From Shimia isoporae (GTDB lineage Bacteria > Pseudomonadota > Alphaproteobacteria > Rhodobacterales > Rhodobacteraceae), in contig NZ_SMGR01000001.1 in NCBI RefSeq assembly GCF_004346865.1, positions 496,001-560,000 on the forward strand: a stretch of DNA of 64,000 nt, in the 5' to 3' direction. Below, one piece after another: positions 1 through 8,576 of this stretch. A program made the position numbers and the translations under genes. The notes under the pieces are model-generated. The model did no database searches, was not told the origin of the DNA, and saw only the letters and a program-made list of their open reading frames with translations. How positions within the stretch are numbered: position 1 is the first letter of the stretch; the number at the start of each line of letters is the position of its first letter.

Positions 1-1
1 C

Positions 2-1915
2 TACGGGTCTGTGGTCGAGGTGAGCGCCATTGTCGGAAGCGGTGTTCGGGGTGGTGTGGACATGGTCTGGGGCGCGACGCCGGCATACGGGCATTTCGGT
101 CTGGATCTAACGGGGGCCAGCGGTGGCGTTGTTCGGATCGACGACATCGTCATCGAAGACATCACAAGCGCCTTTCACCGAGACATGATGAACTGGGTGG
201 ATGTGCGCGACTTTGGTGCTGTTGGGGATGGCAGTACCGACAATGCGACCGCCTTTGAAGCGGCAGATGCAGCGGCGGACGGCAAGCGAGTGCTGGTGCC
301 GGAGGGCGTCTATTATCTGGGCGACAGCGTGACGTTCCAGAACCCTGTGGAATTCGAGGGCACGGTTACGATGGGTGTCGGTTCGATCTTCTCGCTGACC
401 AAGAATTTCGATCTACCAAGCTACATCAACGCATTTGGTGATGAGGAGATGGCCTTCAAAAAGGCGTTCCAGTCGTTGCTCAATAATTCGGATCACGAAA
501 GTCTGGACCTGGGCGGGCGGCGGATCACGATCACCGAGCCGATTGACTTGCAGGCAGCGGTGCCCAACCGGGGCAGTTATGCGCAGCGGCGGCATATCGC
601 AAACGGGCAGTTTTATGTGACCGGCGATTCTGCATGGCAACCAGATGTGGTTACATCTCAGGCAACCTATTCACCTTCGGAAGGGCGCACGCTGCGCAAC
701 GTGGTGAATGTTGCGAACATTCAGGTTGGATCGCTGGTGACGGGCAATGGCGTGGGGCGGGAAGTCTATGTTCGTGAGGTGGATATCCCAACGCAGGAGG
801 TGACCCTGAGCCAGCCGCTATATGACGCGGCCGGAACGCAGAATTTCACCTTTACCCGCTTCAAATATATCCTTGATTTCAGCGGTTTCTCCAAGGTGAG
901 CGCCTTTTCGATTTCGGACGTGGAGTTGCAATGCAACTCCAAGGCAAATGGCATATTGTTGTCGCCGTCAGGCGTGGCGTTCCATTTCCGGGACAGTTAC
1001 ATCACGCGGCCCAAGCATCGCGGGATCTCATCTTGTGGCGAAGGTTGTCAGGGTCTGTTGGTGGATCGCTGTCAATTTATCACCAACGAGGGAGGGACAC
1101 CGTCTCAGGATCGTGTGAGTGTCGCAATCAATTGCAACGCCAACGATTTCAAGCTGCGGAACAATCGGGCAAGCCAGTTCCGACACTTCGCTGTGATAGG
1201 TGGCGAAAATGCGATGGTGACAGGCAACCACTTCTTTCAGGGCGACGATGAACCGGACGGGGTTCGAACGGCGGGAATTGTGTTTGCGCAGGGTTTTATC
1301 TCGGCAACGTTTGACGGGAACTATGTCGACAACTGCTTCTTAGAGTGGAGCAATGAGTACGACAGCGAGCCGGACTTTACCGGCGGGTTTTCGTTCGGCT
1401 CGCTTTCAATCACCGACAACGTGTTCCTGAGTGGCGATGTGGCACCATGGTTCGGCTATATCGTGATCAAGCCGCATGGTGCGGATCATTTCATCACTGG
1501 CCTGAACGTGACCGGCAACAAGTTTCGTTCGATCAACGGGACCATTGACCGTGTGGACCGCGTTGACACGAGCTTTTCCAACCTCGACATGAGCAAAGGG
1601 AAGAACATCCTTTTTGCTGGCAACACATTCCACAATGTGGTGACCGCAGCGCATAGTCCCTTGCGGGTGAAACATGATCAGAACACCCACCAGAGCACGT
1701 GGACCGTCCGGACAGAAGGCAAGTTGCCGTTTGGGGGTCGGGCGCGGGGCGTGGATGCGTTGGTGCCGACTTCCAAGCTCAAGAACACGTCCAACGTCAC
1801 GGTGTATGACATGCCCAACGTTTTGCTGGAGCAGGGAAGCGACGGAAGTGAGGTCGATCTGAGGTGGGCCAACAATTATGCCGGCGATATGACGGTCGTT
1901 GTGCGGATGGACTAA
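2..1915 (+). CDS. Right-handed beta-helix protein, pectate lyase_3 / GH28-related (5'-truncated)
   Basis: The frame is open to the left edge and no ribosome-binding site precedes the first possible start (GTG at 11), so the N-terminus lies outside the window. About 60 residues in, the segment WVDVRDFGAVGDGSTDN is the classic opening of the pectate_lyase_3 fold. It is followed by short repeated beta-rich stretches with many Asn and Gly residues (for example NVTGNKF, GNHFFQGDD), as expected for helix coils. The family includes polysaccharide lyases, hydrolases and phage-type tail spikes, so a carbohydrate-binding or -cleaving role is likely but the substrate is unknown. No signal peptide can be judged because the start is missing. 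The stop codon overlaps the convergent DMT gene by a few bases. Confidence 0.8.
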   Translation, partial: YGSVVEVSAIVGSGVRGGVDMVWGATPAYGHFGLDLTGASGGVVRIDDIVIEDITSAFHRDMMNWVDVRDFGAVGDGSTDNATAFEAADAAADGKRVLVPEGVYYLGDSVTFQNPVEFEGTVTMGVGSIFSLTKNFDLPSYINAFGDEEMAFKKAFQSLLNNSDHESLDLGGRRITITEPIDLQAAVPNRGSYAQRRHIANGQFYVTGDSAWQPDVVTSQATYSPSEGRTLRNVVNVANIQVGSLVTGNGVGREVYVREVDIPTQEVTLSQPLYDAAGTQNFTFTRFKYILDFSGFSKVSAFSISDVELQCNSKANGILLSPSGVAFHFRDSYITRPKHRGISSCGEGCQGLLVDRCQFITNEGGTPSQDRVSVAINCNANDFKLRNNRASQFRHFAVIGGENAMVTGNHFFQGDDEPDGVRTAGIVFAQGFISATFDGNYVDNCFLEWSNEYDSEPDFTGGFSFGSLSITDNVFLSGDVAPWFGYIVIKPHGADHFITGLNVTGNKFRSINGTIDRVDRVDTSFSNLDMSKGKNILFAGNTFHNVVTAAHSPLRVKHDQNTHQSTWTVRTEGKLPFGGRARGVDALVPTSKLKNTSNVTVYDMPNVLLEQGSDGSEVDLRWANNYAGDMTVVVRMD

Positions 1916-2799
1916 GGGAGTTGCCGCATTCTAGGGCGGGCCTCGCGCCACACGAGAATAGCGGCGGCGGCAATGATCAATCCTGCACCCGCGTAGGACA
2001 CTGCGTCCGGCAAAACAGAAAAGACCAGCGCGTCATAAAGCGCTGCGAAAGCCAGTGATGTGTAAAAGAACGGTGAAACAAAGCTGGCATCAGCCATACG
2101 CATTGCGTTCACAAAGCAGGTTTGGGCAGAAGCCATAAGGGCGCCGATACCCGCAAGCGCCGCCCATTGGGCGGCGTTTGGTGTTTGCCAAACGAAAGAG
2201 GCGGCCACAGTTGCGATTGTCAGGCCGATTGCATTGTTTACAAGCAGGATTTGAAAGGGTTTTTCACGCCCGGACAGCAGCTTGATGAAAATGAGTTCGC
2301 CGCCAAGTGCGCAGGCAGCCAGCAATGCAAGAAGTGCTCCAAATTCCAGAGCGCCCGAACCCGGGCGTGTGAGGACCATAGCACCGGCAAAGGCCAGGGC
2401 AGTAGATCCCCAGCGCCACGGGCCGATGCGTTCGCCCAGAAAGGGGATCGCGAGCAACATACCGACGACCGGGTTGAGGAAGCTGATCGCGGTGGCATCC
2501 GACAAGGGAATAAAGGCCGCCGCGGCAAACATGAGTGTGACACCGCTCCAGCCGAGCGAGGACCGACCGATGTGGAGTCGCCAGTTCGGACGCGTGAAGC
2601 GGGGTCGCAGCAGTACGGCGGCCGATGCGAATATCAGAAAAGCAAAAAGAAAACGCCCGTGACTGACTTGTAGCGGGTGCAGAGCCGGACCAAGGGCGTC
2701 GGTTCCGAGCGCCTTGGCAAGCAGCGTGGTGCCGGCAGCGAAGGCCGAAGCCGCGAGGGTCAGCGCAGCAGCAAGGGCAGGGTTGGAAGCGGTGCTCAT
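1912..2799 (-). CDS. DMT-family (EamA) inner-membrane transporter
   Basis: This is a 295-residue very hydrophobic protein with the repeated EamA architecture of about ten membrane helices. The second half carries the typical motif around FLNPVVGMLLAIPFLGERIG. EamA proteins are usually metabolite exporters of the inner membrane; the substrate cannot be read from sequence. The frame extends upstream to 2919, but the extra 40 residues are polar and unlike the family, so I start at the ATG ending at 2799, just before the first helix; an ATG ending at 2877 is the alternative. It converges on the beta-helix gene with overlapping stop codons. Confidence 0.85.
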   Translation of the reverse strand: MSTASNPALAAALTLAASAFAAGTTLLAKALGTDALGPALHPLQVSHGRFLFAFLIFASAAVLLRPRFTRPNWRLHIGRSSLGWSGVTLMFAAAAFIPLSDATAISFLNPVVGMLLAIPFLGERIGPWRWGSTALAFAGAMVLTRPGSGALEFGALLALLAACALGGELIFIKLLSGREKPFQILLVNNAIGLTIATVAASFVWQTPNAAQWAALAGIGALMASAQTCFVNAMRMADASFVSPFFYTSLAFAALYDALVFSVLPDAVSYAGAGLIIAAAAILVWREARPRMRQLP

Positions 2800-3113
2800 T
2801 GGGTTGTTATGTGGGGCTGATGACGGAGTGACAAGCAGGATGCCTTTGGTGACGGATTTGCCGACCGAAACGGACATATTGCAACCAATTTGCGCAATCT
2901 GAAAGAAGGGGGTTTCCATTTGTTAGCAATGCAGCTAGGGAAGCAACATGATCAAACGCCAACATATCCTGTCTGTGCGACGCCGACGCCTTAGCGCGTA
3001 ATCGGCCCTTGATCCCATGTGTCTGACACCGACACTAACTCTCCTATTATTGTTGACGAAATCGCCTCTGACACTCACTGATTGAGGCTCTATCTCTGAA
3101 AAGGAAGATCGCG
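2800..3113. other. Intergenic region between the divergent DMT transporter and argD
   Basis: This 314-base stretch separates two divergent genes and must hold both promoters. On the plus strand TTGACG at 3053-3058 could be a -35 box for argD, but no good -10 follows at the right distance. GCCTC and GAGGC arms around 3064-3088 could form a weak hairpin in the argD leader. The ribosome-binding site of argD is AAGGAAG just before 3114. I see no riboswitch and no further gene, apart from the possible N-terminal extension of the DMT frame up to 2919. Confidence 0.5.
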
Positions 3114-4295
3114 ATGATCCCCTCCGTTTTGCCGACCTACAACCGTGCTGACCTGACCTTCGAGTCGGGCGAAGGCAGTTGGATGATCGAGGCGGACGGA
3201 CGACGTTTTCTCGACCTTGGCGCAGGGATTGCGGTGAATGTCCTTGGGCACGCCAATCCCACGTTGGTTGAAGCGCTCACCGCGCAGGCCAACAAGCTTT
3301 GGCACGTGTCCAACCTTTACAACATCACCCAACAGCAGGCTCTGGCAGACAAACTGGTGGCACATACGTTCGCAGATACGGTGTTCTTCACCAATTCGGG
3401 AACCGAGTGCTGCGAACTGGCAGTCAAGATGGCGCGGAAATACTGGCATGACAAAGGGCAGGCCAATCGGGTCGAGATCATCGGCTTTGAAGGGGCCTTC
3501 CACGGGCGCAGTTCGGCAGGCATTGCCGCGGCGGGTGGTGAAAAGCTAACCAAAGGTTTTGGTCCTTTGTTGCCGGGGTTTGTGCATGTTGACTGGGGCG
3601 ATCTGAAGGCAGTTGAGGCGTCGATCACCGAGAACACTGCTGCGGTGATAGTGGAGCCAGTACAGGGGGAAGGTGGTATCCGTCCGATGGCGGATGCGGA
3701 CCTGAAGGCGCTTCGGTCGGTTTGCGACGAAGCCGGTATCCTTCTCATCATGGACGAAGTGCAGTGTGGCGTCGGCCGGACCGGTAAGCTGTTTGCACAT
3801 GAGTGGGCCGGCGTATCGCCGGACATCATGATGGTAGCAAAAGGCATTGGCGGCGGCTTCCCGCTGGGCGCTGTTTTGGCGACCGAAGACGCGGCAAGCG
3901 GCATGGTGGCGGGAACACACGGGTCGACCTACGGCGGCAACCCGCTGGCCTGTGCGGTCGGCGGTGCCGTTATGGATGTGGTGGCGGATGAGGCATTTCT
4001 GTCCGATGTGAACCGAAAGGCAGGGCTGTTCCGGCAAAAGCTGGAGGGTTTGGTCGCGGCGCATCCGGACGTGTTTGAAACTGTGCGCGGCACAGGCCTG
4101 ATGCTGGGTTTGAAATGCGCAAAGCCGGCTTGCACCGACGTGGTCGCAGCAGGCTATGACAACGAGGTGGTGACGGTACCGGCCGCGGACAACGTGGTGC
4201 GGCTGCTGCCGCCTCTCAATATCTCTGACGAAGAAATCTCCGAGGCCGTCGAACGGCTCGAAAAGGCGGCGGCGCAGGTTGCGGCGCAAGTGTAA
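3114..4295 (+). CDS. argD: Acetylornithine aminotransferase
   Basis: This cytoplasmic PLP enzyme transfers an amino group between glutamate and N-acetyl-glutamate semialdehyde in arginine synthesis; the same family can also act on succinyl-diaminopimelate. The 393 residues match the family length. NSGTE (residues 94-98) binds the cofactor phosphate, the MDEVQCG segment contains the PLP-ring aspartate (D214), and [13 protein letters not shown] holds the Schiff-base lysine (K243). The start ATG has AAGGAAG seven bases upstream. argF follows after 12 bases, so the two are co-transcribed. Confidence 0.96.
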   Translation: MIPSVLPTYNRADLTFESGEGSWMIEADGRRFLDLGAGIAVNVLGHANPTLVEALTAQANKLWHVSNLYNITQQQALADKLVAHTFADTVFFTNSGTECCELAVKMARKYWHDKGQANRVEIIGFEGAFHGRSSAGIAAAGGEKLTKGFGPLLPGFVHVDWGDLKAVEASITENTAAVIVEPVQGEGGIRPMADADLKALRSVCDEAGILLIMDEVQCGVGRTGKLFAHEWAGVSPDIMMVAKGIGGGFPLGAVLATEDAASGMVAGTHGSTYGGNPLACAVGGAVMDVVADEAFLSDVNRKAGLFRQKLEGLVAAHPDVFETVRGTGLMLGLKCAKPACTDVVAAGYDNEVVTVPAADNVVRLLPPLNISDEEISEAVERLEKAAAQVAAQV

Positions 4296-4307
4296 GGACC
4301 TGAAAAG

Positions 4308-5234
4308 ATGAAACACTTTCTGGATATCAACAAGACCGATTTCTCCGATCTGCGGGGCATGATCGATAGCGCGAAATCCATCAAGAACGCGCGCAACGGA
4401 CGCCCAAAGGGCGCGCTTGACGACGAGCAACCCCTGAAGGACCACATGGTCGCGCTGATTTTCGAAAAGCCGTCCACGCGGACACGGGTGAGTTTTGACG
4501 TTGGCGTACGCCAGATGGGCGGACAGACCATGGTGTTGTCGGGGTCCGAGATGCAGCTGGGCCATGGCGAGACTGTCGCGGACACGGCCAAGGTCATGAG
4601 CCGCTACGTGGACCTGATCATGATCCGGACTTTTGAGGAAGCCACGCTTCTTGAGATGGCGGAGCACGCGACCGTGCCGGTGATCAATGGCCTGACAAAC
4701 CGTTCGCACCCCTGTCAGATCATGGCCGATATCCTGACGTTTGAAGAAAAGGTCGGGCCGATCGCAGGCAAGAAGGTGGTCTGGTCCGGTGATGGCAACA
4801 ACGTGTTCGCGAGCTTTGCTCATGCTGCCGGCCAGTTCGGGTTTGACCTGACCTTCACCGGCCCGGAGGTTCTTGATCCAGAGACGGTGTTCCTTGAGGA
4901 GGCGCGGGCCAAAGGCGTTAACATCGAAATCGAACGTGACCCGGCAAAGGCCGTTGAGGGTGCAGACCTTGTTGTCACTGATACATGGGTCAGCATGCAC
5001 GATGCCCCCTCCGCGCGGGAGCGTCGCCACAACCTGTTGCGTCCGTTCCAGGTGAACGAAGAGTTGATGAGCCACGCCAAACCGGACGCGCTGTTCATGC
5101 ACTGCCTTCCCGCGCACCGGAACGAAGAAGCTACGGATGCGATTATGGACGGGCCGAACTCTGTGATCTTTGATGAGGCGGAAAACCGGTTGCACGCGCA
5201 GAAGGCGATCATGAAGTGGTGTCTGGAGAAGTAA
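4308..5234 (+). CDS. argF: Ornithine carbamoyltransferase
   Basis: The enzyme condenses carbamoyl phosphate with ornithine to give citrulline in the cytoplasm. STRTR at residues 56-60 is the carbamoyl-phosphate site, HPCQ at 134-137 is the second conserved signature, and HCLP at 265-268 carries the catalytic cysteine. The length of 308 residues is typical. It sits 12 bases after argD as the second gene of an arginine operon. argH, which acts two steps later, is in the same window at 42.7 kb but not linked. A strong intrinsic terminator follows the stop codon. Confidence 0.97.
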   Translation: MKHFLDINKTDFSDLRGMIDSAKSIKNARNGRPKGALDDEQPLKDHMVALIFEKPSTRTRVSFDVGVRQMGGQTMVLSGSEMQLGHGETVADTAKVMSRYVDLIMIRTFEEATLLEMAEHATVPVINGLTNRSHPCQIMADILTFEEKVGPIAGKKVVWSGDGNNVFASFAHAAGQFGFDLTFTGPEVLDPETVFLEEARAKGVNIEIERDPAKAVEGADLVVTDTWVSMHDAPSARERRHNLLRPFQVNEELMSHAKPDALFMHCLPAHRNEEATDAIMDGPNSVIFDEAENRLHAQKAIMKWCLEK

Positions 5235-5258
5235 GGCCAGCTTTCAGCTGAACAAAAG

Positions 5259-5291
5259 ACAGGCGCTGCGAATGACGCGGCGCCTGTTTTT
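5259..5291 (+). terminator. Intrinsic terminator after argF
   Basis: ACAGGCGC (5259-5266) and GCGCCTGT (5280-5287) form an eight-pair stem directly followed by a run of T residues on the plus strand. It lies 24 bases after the argF stop and ends the argDF transcript. Confidence 0.85.
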
Positions 5292-5375
5292 GATTCAAGG
5301 CTGGTGCTGTGCCCCAAAATTGCCTCAAATCGTGCATAATCGTCGTCGGAGCCACACATGCTTTGGGGGGGTGAT

Positions 5376-6407
5376 ATGGCACAGGAAGAGCGCAAAACGT
5401 CGGGAGGACCACGTATCGTGGTGGCCGGTGCGGGAAGCATCGGGTGTTTTGTCGGGGGCTTGCTGGCGCGCGGCGTGCAGGATGTCACTTTGCTGGTCCG
5501 CCCCTATATGCTTGAAGAAATTTCCAAACAGGGCATCCTGTTGACCGATTTTTCCGGGCTTGACGAAGCGCTGCCACCGGACGCGGTCAATTTGGTGACG
5601 AAACCCGAAGCGCTCTCAGAGGCAGACATCATTCTGGTCACGGTCAAGAGCGGTGCAACCTCTGTCGTGGCCGAGCAAATTGCCTCGTTTGCGCGCAAGG
5701 ATGCGGTTGTTGTTTCCCTTCAGAACGGGACACAGAATGCGGGCTTGCTACGTGAAAGGCTTGCGGGTTGGGACGTGCGCGCCGGCATGGTCCCGTTCAA
5801 TGTCGTGGCCATGGGGGGCGGGCGATTTCACCGGGGAACGAGCGGCGACATCCTAATCGAGAAGGGTGCGGGACACATCGCGCGCAAGTTGAGCGTGCGC
5901 GATCTGGATGTCCATGAAGTGAAACGAATGGCGCCCGTGCAATGGGGTAAGCTGTTGATCAACCTGAACAATGCGCTGAATGCGTTGTCTGATCTGCCAT
6001 TGCGCAAGCAGATCATGGACATGCGGTGGCGCCGGTTAATGGCGGATCAGATGAAAGAGGCGCTTGCGGTACTTGAAGCCGCCAGTCTCGAAACAACGAA
6101 CCCTGTGACGGCTTCCGTGCCGATGCGCACTGTACCCAAGATCCTGCGGTTGCCGACTTGGGCCTTTCGTTGGGTTGCCAAGGCGATGTTGGCAATCGAT
6201 CCAACCGCGCGGAGTTCCATGTGGGAGGACCTGAGCAAGGGTCGCAAAACCGAGATCGACGAGTTGCAGGGGGTGATTGTCCAGTTGGCTCACAAGCACG
6301 GGATACCTGCGCCTATCAATGAGCGCGTCATCGAACTGGTACGCAATGCCGAAGACGCGGGCGAGGGATCGCCCGCTTTGACAGCTGCGCAGGTCAGGAA
6401 CGGCTGA
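5376..6407 (+). CDS. panE: 2-dehydropantoate 2-reductase family protein
   Basis: The family reduces ketopantoate to pantoate with NADPH for coenzyme A synthesis, though many members act on other 2-oxo acids. The N-terminus shows a Rossmann fold (VVAGAGSIGCFVGGLLA). The C-terminal domain has the conserved stretch QWGKLLINLNNALNALSDL, including the catalytic-type lysine and asparagines. I start at the ATG at 5376 because a G-rich ribosome-binding site (GGGGGGGTGAT) precedes it; an ATG at 5358 would add six residues. The gene stands alone after the argF terminator and converges on the phosphate transporter, with 4 bases between the stops. Pantothenate specificity is inference. Confidence 0.8.
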   Translation: MAQEERKTSGGPRIVVAGAGSIGCFVGGLLARGVQDVTLLVRPYMLEEISKQGILLTDFSGLDEALPPDAVNLVTKPEALSEADIILVTVKSGATSVVAEQIASFARKDAVVVSLQNGTQNAGLLRERLAGWDVRAGMVPFNVVAMGGGRFHRGTSGDILIEKGAGHIARKLSVRDLDVHEVKRMAPVQWGKLLINLNNALNALSDLPLRKQIMDMRWRRLMADQMKEALAVLEAASLETTNPVTASVPMRTVPKILRLPTWAFRWVAKAMLAIDPTARSSMWEDLSKGRKTEIDELQGVIVQLAHKHGIPAPINERVIELVRNAEDAGEGSPALTAAQVRNG

Positions 6408-6411
6408 TTGC

Positions 6412-7899
6412 TTAGCCGACCATTGCGTTCAGCAACAGGAAGATGATCCCTGACATGAACGCGGCGGCAGGGACGGTGATGACCCAAGCGGCCACGATTG
6501 TCATGAAGTGGCTGCGACGTACCAATTTACGGCGGCGACGCTCTTCAGGGGCAAGGGGAGGTATGTGCGGCAACGGGCGGGTTGCTGCCAGTTTGCGGCG
6601 GCGACGCTCGGAATGCCATTCGCGGTAGAACCCCACGCCGAAAATACCGCCGACGGCTATGTGGGTCGAACTGACTGGAAGGCCGAGCCAGGAAGCAACG
6701 ATCACTGTGATGGCCGCGGAGAGCGCCACACAATAGGCACGCATCGGGTTCAGTTTCGTGATCTGTTCGCCAACCATGCGGATCAGTTTCGGACCAAACA
6801 GGAACAGGCCGAAGGAGATGCCGAGCGCGCCGATGATCATGACCCACGACGGGATGGCGACTTTGGCGGCGATGTCCCCGAATTGGCTGGCGTGTACGAT
6901 GGCGGCCAAAGGGCCGACCGCATTTGCCACGTCGTTTGCACCATGTGCGAACGAGAGAAGGGCCGCGGAGAACACAAGCGGCAGGCCAAAGAGCACCTTG
7001 AGAGACTTGTTGCGGTTCTCGAGGCCTTCGGACTGACGGCGGATCAATGGGCGGGTGATGAAGTATGTAATCACACCAATGACGACGCCGATAACCAGCG
7101 ATGTCTCAATGTCGATCTTGATCACGCGTTTCAGGCCTTTGAGCGCAAGGTAGGAGGCGAAGGCTGCGGCCATGATCGCGACCAGAACCGGTACCCATTT
7201 GCGGGCCGCGGCGATCTTGTCTTCTTTGTAGACAATATTCGCCTTGATGAAGGCGAGGAAGGCGGCGGCAATAACGCCCCCAAGGACTGGCGAAATCACC
7301 CAAGATGCAGCGATTTTCCCCATGGTTGGCCAGTTTACAGCGGCAAATCCGGCGGCGGCGATGCCCGCCCCCATAACCCCACCCACAACCGAGTGGGTGG
7401 TGGAAACCGGAGCGCCGACCCATGTGGCGAGATTGACCCAGAGCGCGGAGGAGATCAGAGCGGCCATCATGGCCCAGATGAAAATCTGGGTGGTCTGCAT
7501 GCCCGAAGGGTCGATGATGCCTTTGGAAATAGTGGAGACAACGTCACCTCCCGCAAGCAACGCACCTGCGCTTTCACAAATGGCGGCGATGGCGATGGCC
7601 CCGCCCATCGTCAGAGCGTTTGCGCCTACGGCCGGACCCATGTTGTTGGCTACGTCGTTGGCGCCGATATTGATCGCCATGTAGGCGCCAAAGGCCGCTG
7701 CTGCGACGACGATCATACCGCTGGTATCTGTGCCGAAAACAAAACCGGCTAGGACGCCGGCGATAACGATAAATGCAAGGGCGATGCCAAAGCCTACCAT
7801 CGGGCGCGAAACGTAGGCCGCACCGGTTTCAAGGTATGAAAACCGATGAAGATCGCGGTCCAGAGCGGACCATTGTTTGCCGTGTTTTGGCGCAGACAT
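6412..7899 (-). CDS. pit: PiT-family inorganic phosphate transporter
   Basis: This 495-residue inner-membrane protein imports phosphate, probably as a metal-phosphate complex driven by protons. Its two PiT signature repeats are clear: GANDVANNMGPAVG in the N-terminal half and HGANDVANAVGPL in the C-terminal half. About ten membrane helices with a central cytoplasmic loop are apparent. The frame opens at 7950, but I choose the ATG ending at 7899, which has AGGGATT upstream and starts the normal N-terminus (MSAPKHGK). A Pho-box-like tandem repeat lies about 64 bases upstream (7963-7980), suggesting control by PhoB. In some rhizobia the pit operon is repressed by PhoB in low phosphate. Confidence 0.93.
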   Translation of the reverse strand: MSAPKHGKQWSALDRDLHRFSYLETGAAYVSRPMVGFGIALAFIVIAGVLAGFVFGTDTSGMIVVAAAAFGAYMAINIGANDVANNMGPAVGANALTMGGAIAIAAICESAGALLAGGDVVSTISKGIIDPSGMQTTQIFIWAMMAALISSALWVNLATWVGAPVSTTHSVVGGVMGAGIAAAGFAAVNWPTMGKIAASWVISPVLGGVIAAAFLAFIKANIVYKEDKIAAARKWVPVLVAIMAAAFASYLALKGLKRVIKIDIETSLVIGVVIGVITYFITRPLIRRQSEGLENRNKSLKVLFGLPLVFSAALLSFAHGANDVANAVGPLAAIVHASQFGDIAAKVAIPSWVMIIGALGISFGLFLFGPKLIRMVGEQITKLNPMRAYCVALSAAITVIVASWLGLPVSSTHIAVGGIFGVGFYREWHSERRRRKLAATRPLPHIPPLAPEERRRRKLVRRSHFMTIVAAWVITVPAAAFMSGIIFLLLNAMVG

Positions 7900-7962
7900 G
7901 ACAGAATCCCTATTCCGAGTTGGCCAAACGGCTAAACGCAGTGTCTGCACATTTCAATGGTT

Positions 7963-7980
7963 CTGTCACAAATCTGTCAT
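7963..7980. promoter_or_regulatory. Pho-box-like tandem repeat upstream of pit
   Basis: The plus strand reads CTGTCACAAATCTGTCAT, two 7-base CTGTCAY units separated by AAAT. This matches the PhoB consensus of CTGTCAT repeats with 4-base A/T spacers nearly perfectly. It lies between the Nudix gene end and the pit start, 64 bases before the pit ATG. The units point away from pit, opposite to the usual activating orientation, which would fit a repressor site better. Confidence 0.75.
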
Positions 7981-8013
7981 GAAACAACCGAGCAAAGTCG
8001 GCAAAGCCACAGC

Positions 8014-8472
8014 CTAGATGTCGCGCAGCAAGGCCTGTAGTTCAGGCTCTTGCACCATTTCCGCGGCTTCCTCTGGGCGTACCCATTTGCGTGTACGCTC
8101 TTCGGCTTCGGGGAAATCTTCCATCAGCTTGGTAACTTCGGCCTCGTAGACTTTGACTTCAACAGGCAGAGCAAGGCCGCTATCGAGGCGTTTGTCGTAG
8201 CCGTAGCTGCCAACAGGGGAGGTATTCATATTGGCTTCGCGCACGCCGGCCTCTTCCCAGGCTTCCTGCAATGCAGAGCCGGGAGCATCTTTGCCGCGGA
8301 TTGGCCAGCCTTTCGGAAGTACCCAGCGACCGGTATCGCGAGACGTGACCAGCAGGACCTCACGCACTTCGCCGCGTTCGCGCATGCAAAGGGCAGCAAC
8401 CTGCAGACGCCGCGGGCGTTGCAACAGCGGAACAAGCACGCTGTGGTAAGCTCTTTTTAGTGCGCTGGGCAT
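8014..8472 (-). CDS. Nudix hydrolase (diphosphoinositol-polyphosphate-phosphohydrolase-like)
   Basis: This 152-residue protein has one Nudix domain that would cleave a nucleoside diphosphate linked to another moiety; the substrate is unknown. The Nudix helix reads QEAWEEAGV, keeping the metal-binding EE pair, and is preceded by LPKGWPIRGKDAPGSAL. Compared with the canonical box GX5EX7REUXEEXGU, the first glutamate is lysine and the arginine is glutamine. This resembles the small DIPP-like Nudix proteins of alphaproteobacteria. The ATG at 8472 is the first in frame. The gene is separated from hrpB by about 100 bases, which must include its own promoter. Confidence 0.85.
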   Translation of the reverse strand: MPSALKRAYHSVLVPLLQRPRRLQVAALCMRERGEVREVLLVTSRDTGRWVLPKGWPIRGKDAPGSALQEAWEEAGVREANMNTSPVGSYGYDKRLDSGLALPVEVKVYEAEVTKLMEDFPEAEERTRKWVRPEEAAEMVQEPELQALLRDI

Positions 8473-8576
8473 TGTTGGTCTGGTCTGCTCTTGGTGCGGT
8501 TGGCCGCTTGATTAGTCTGTTTTGGTTAAATTTGTATATACGTTCGCTGCACCTGAGGGTCAAGGTGAGCACCGGT

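Noticed and set aside
3546..5195. 549-residue open frame on the minus strand
   Set aside because: It is antisense to argD and argF, has no ribosome-binding site and no recognisable domain; long antisense frames are common in G+C-rich DNA.
6508..7752. 414-residue plus-strand frame
   Set aside because: Antisense to the pit gene; the composition is Gly/Asp/Arg-rich and unlike a real protein.
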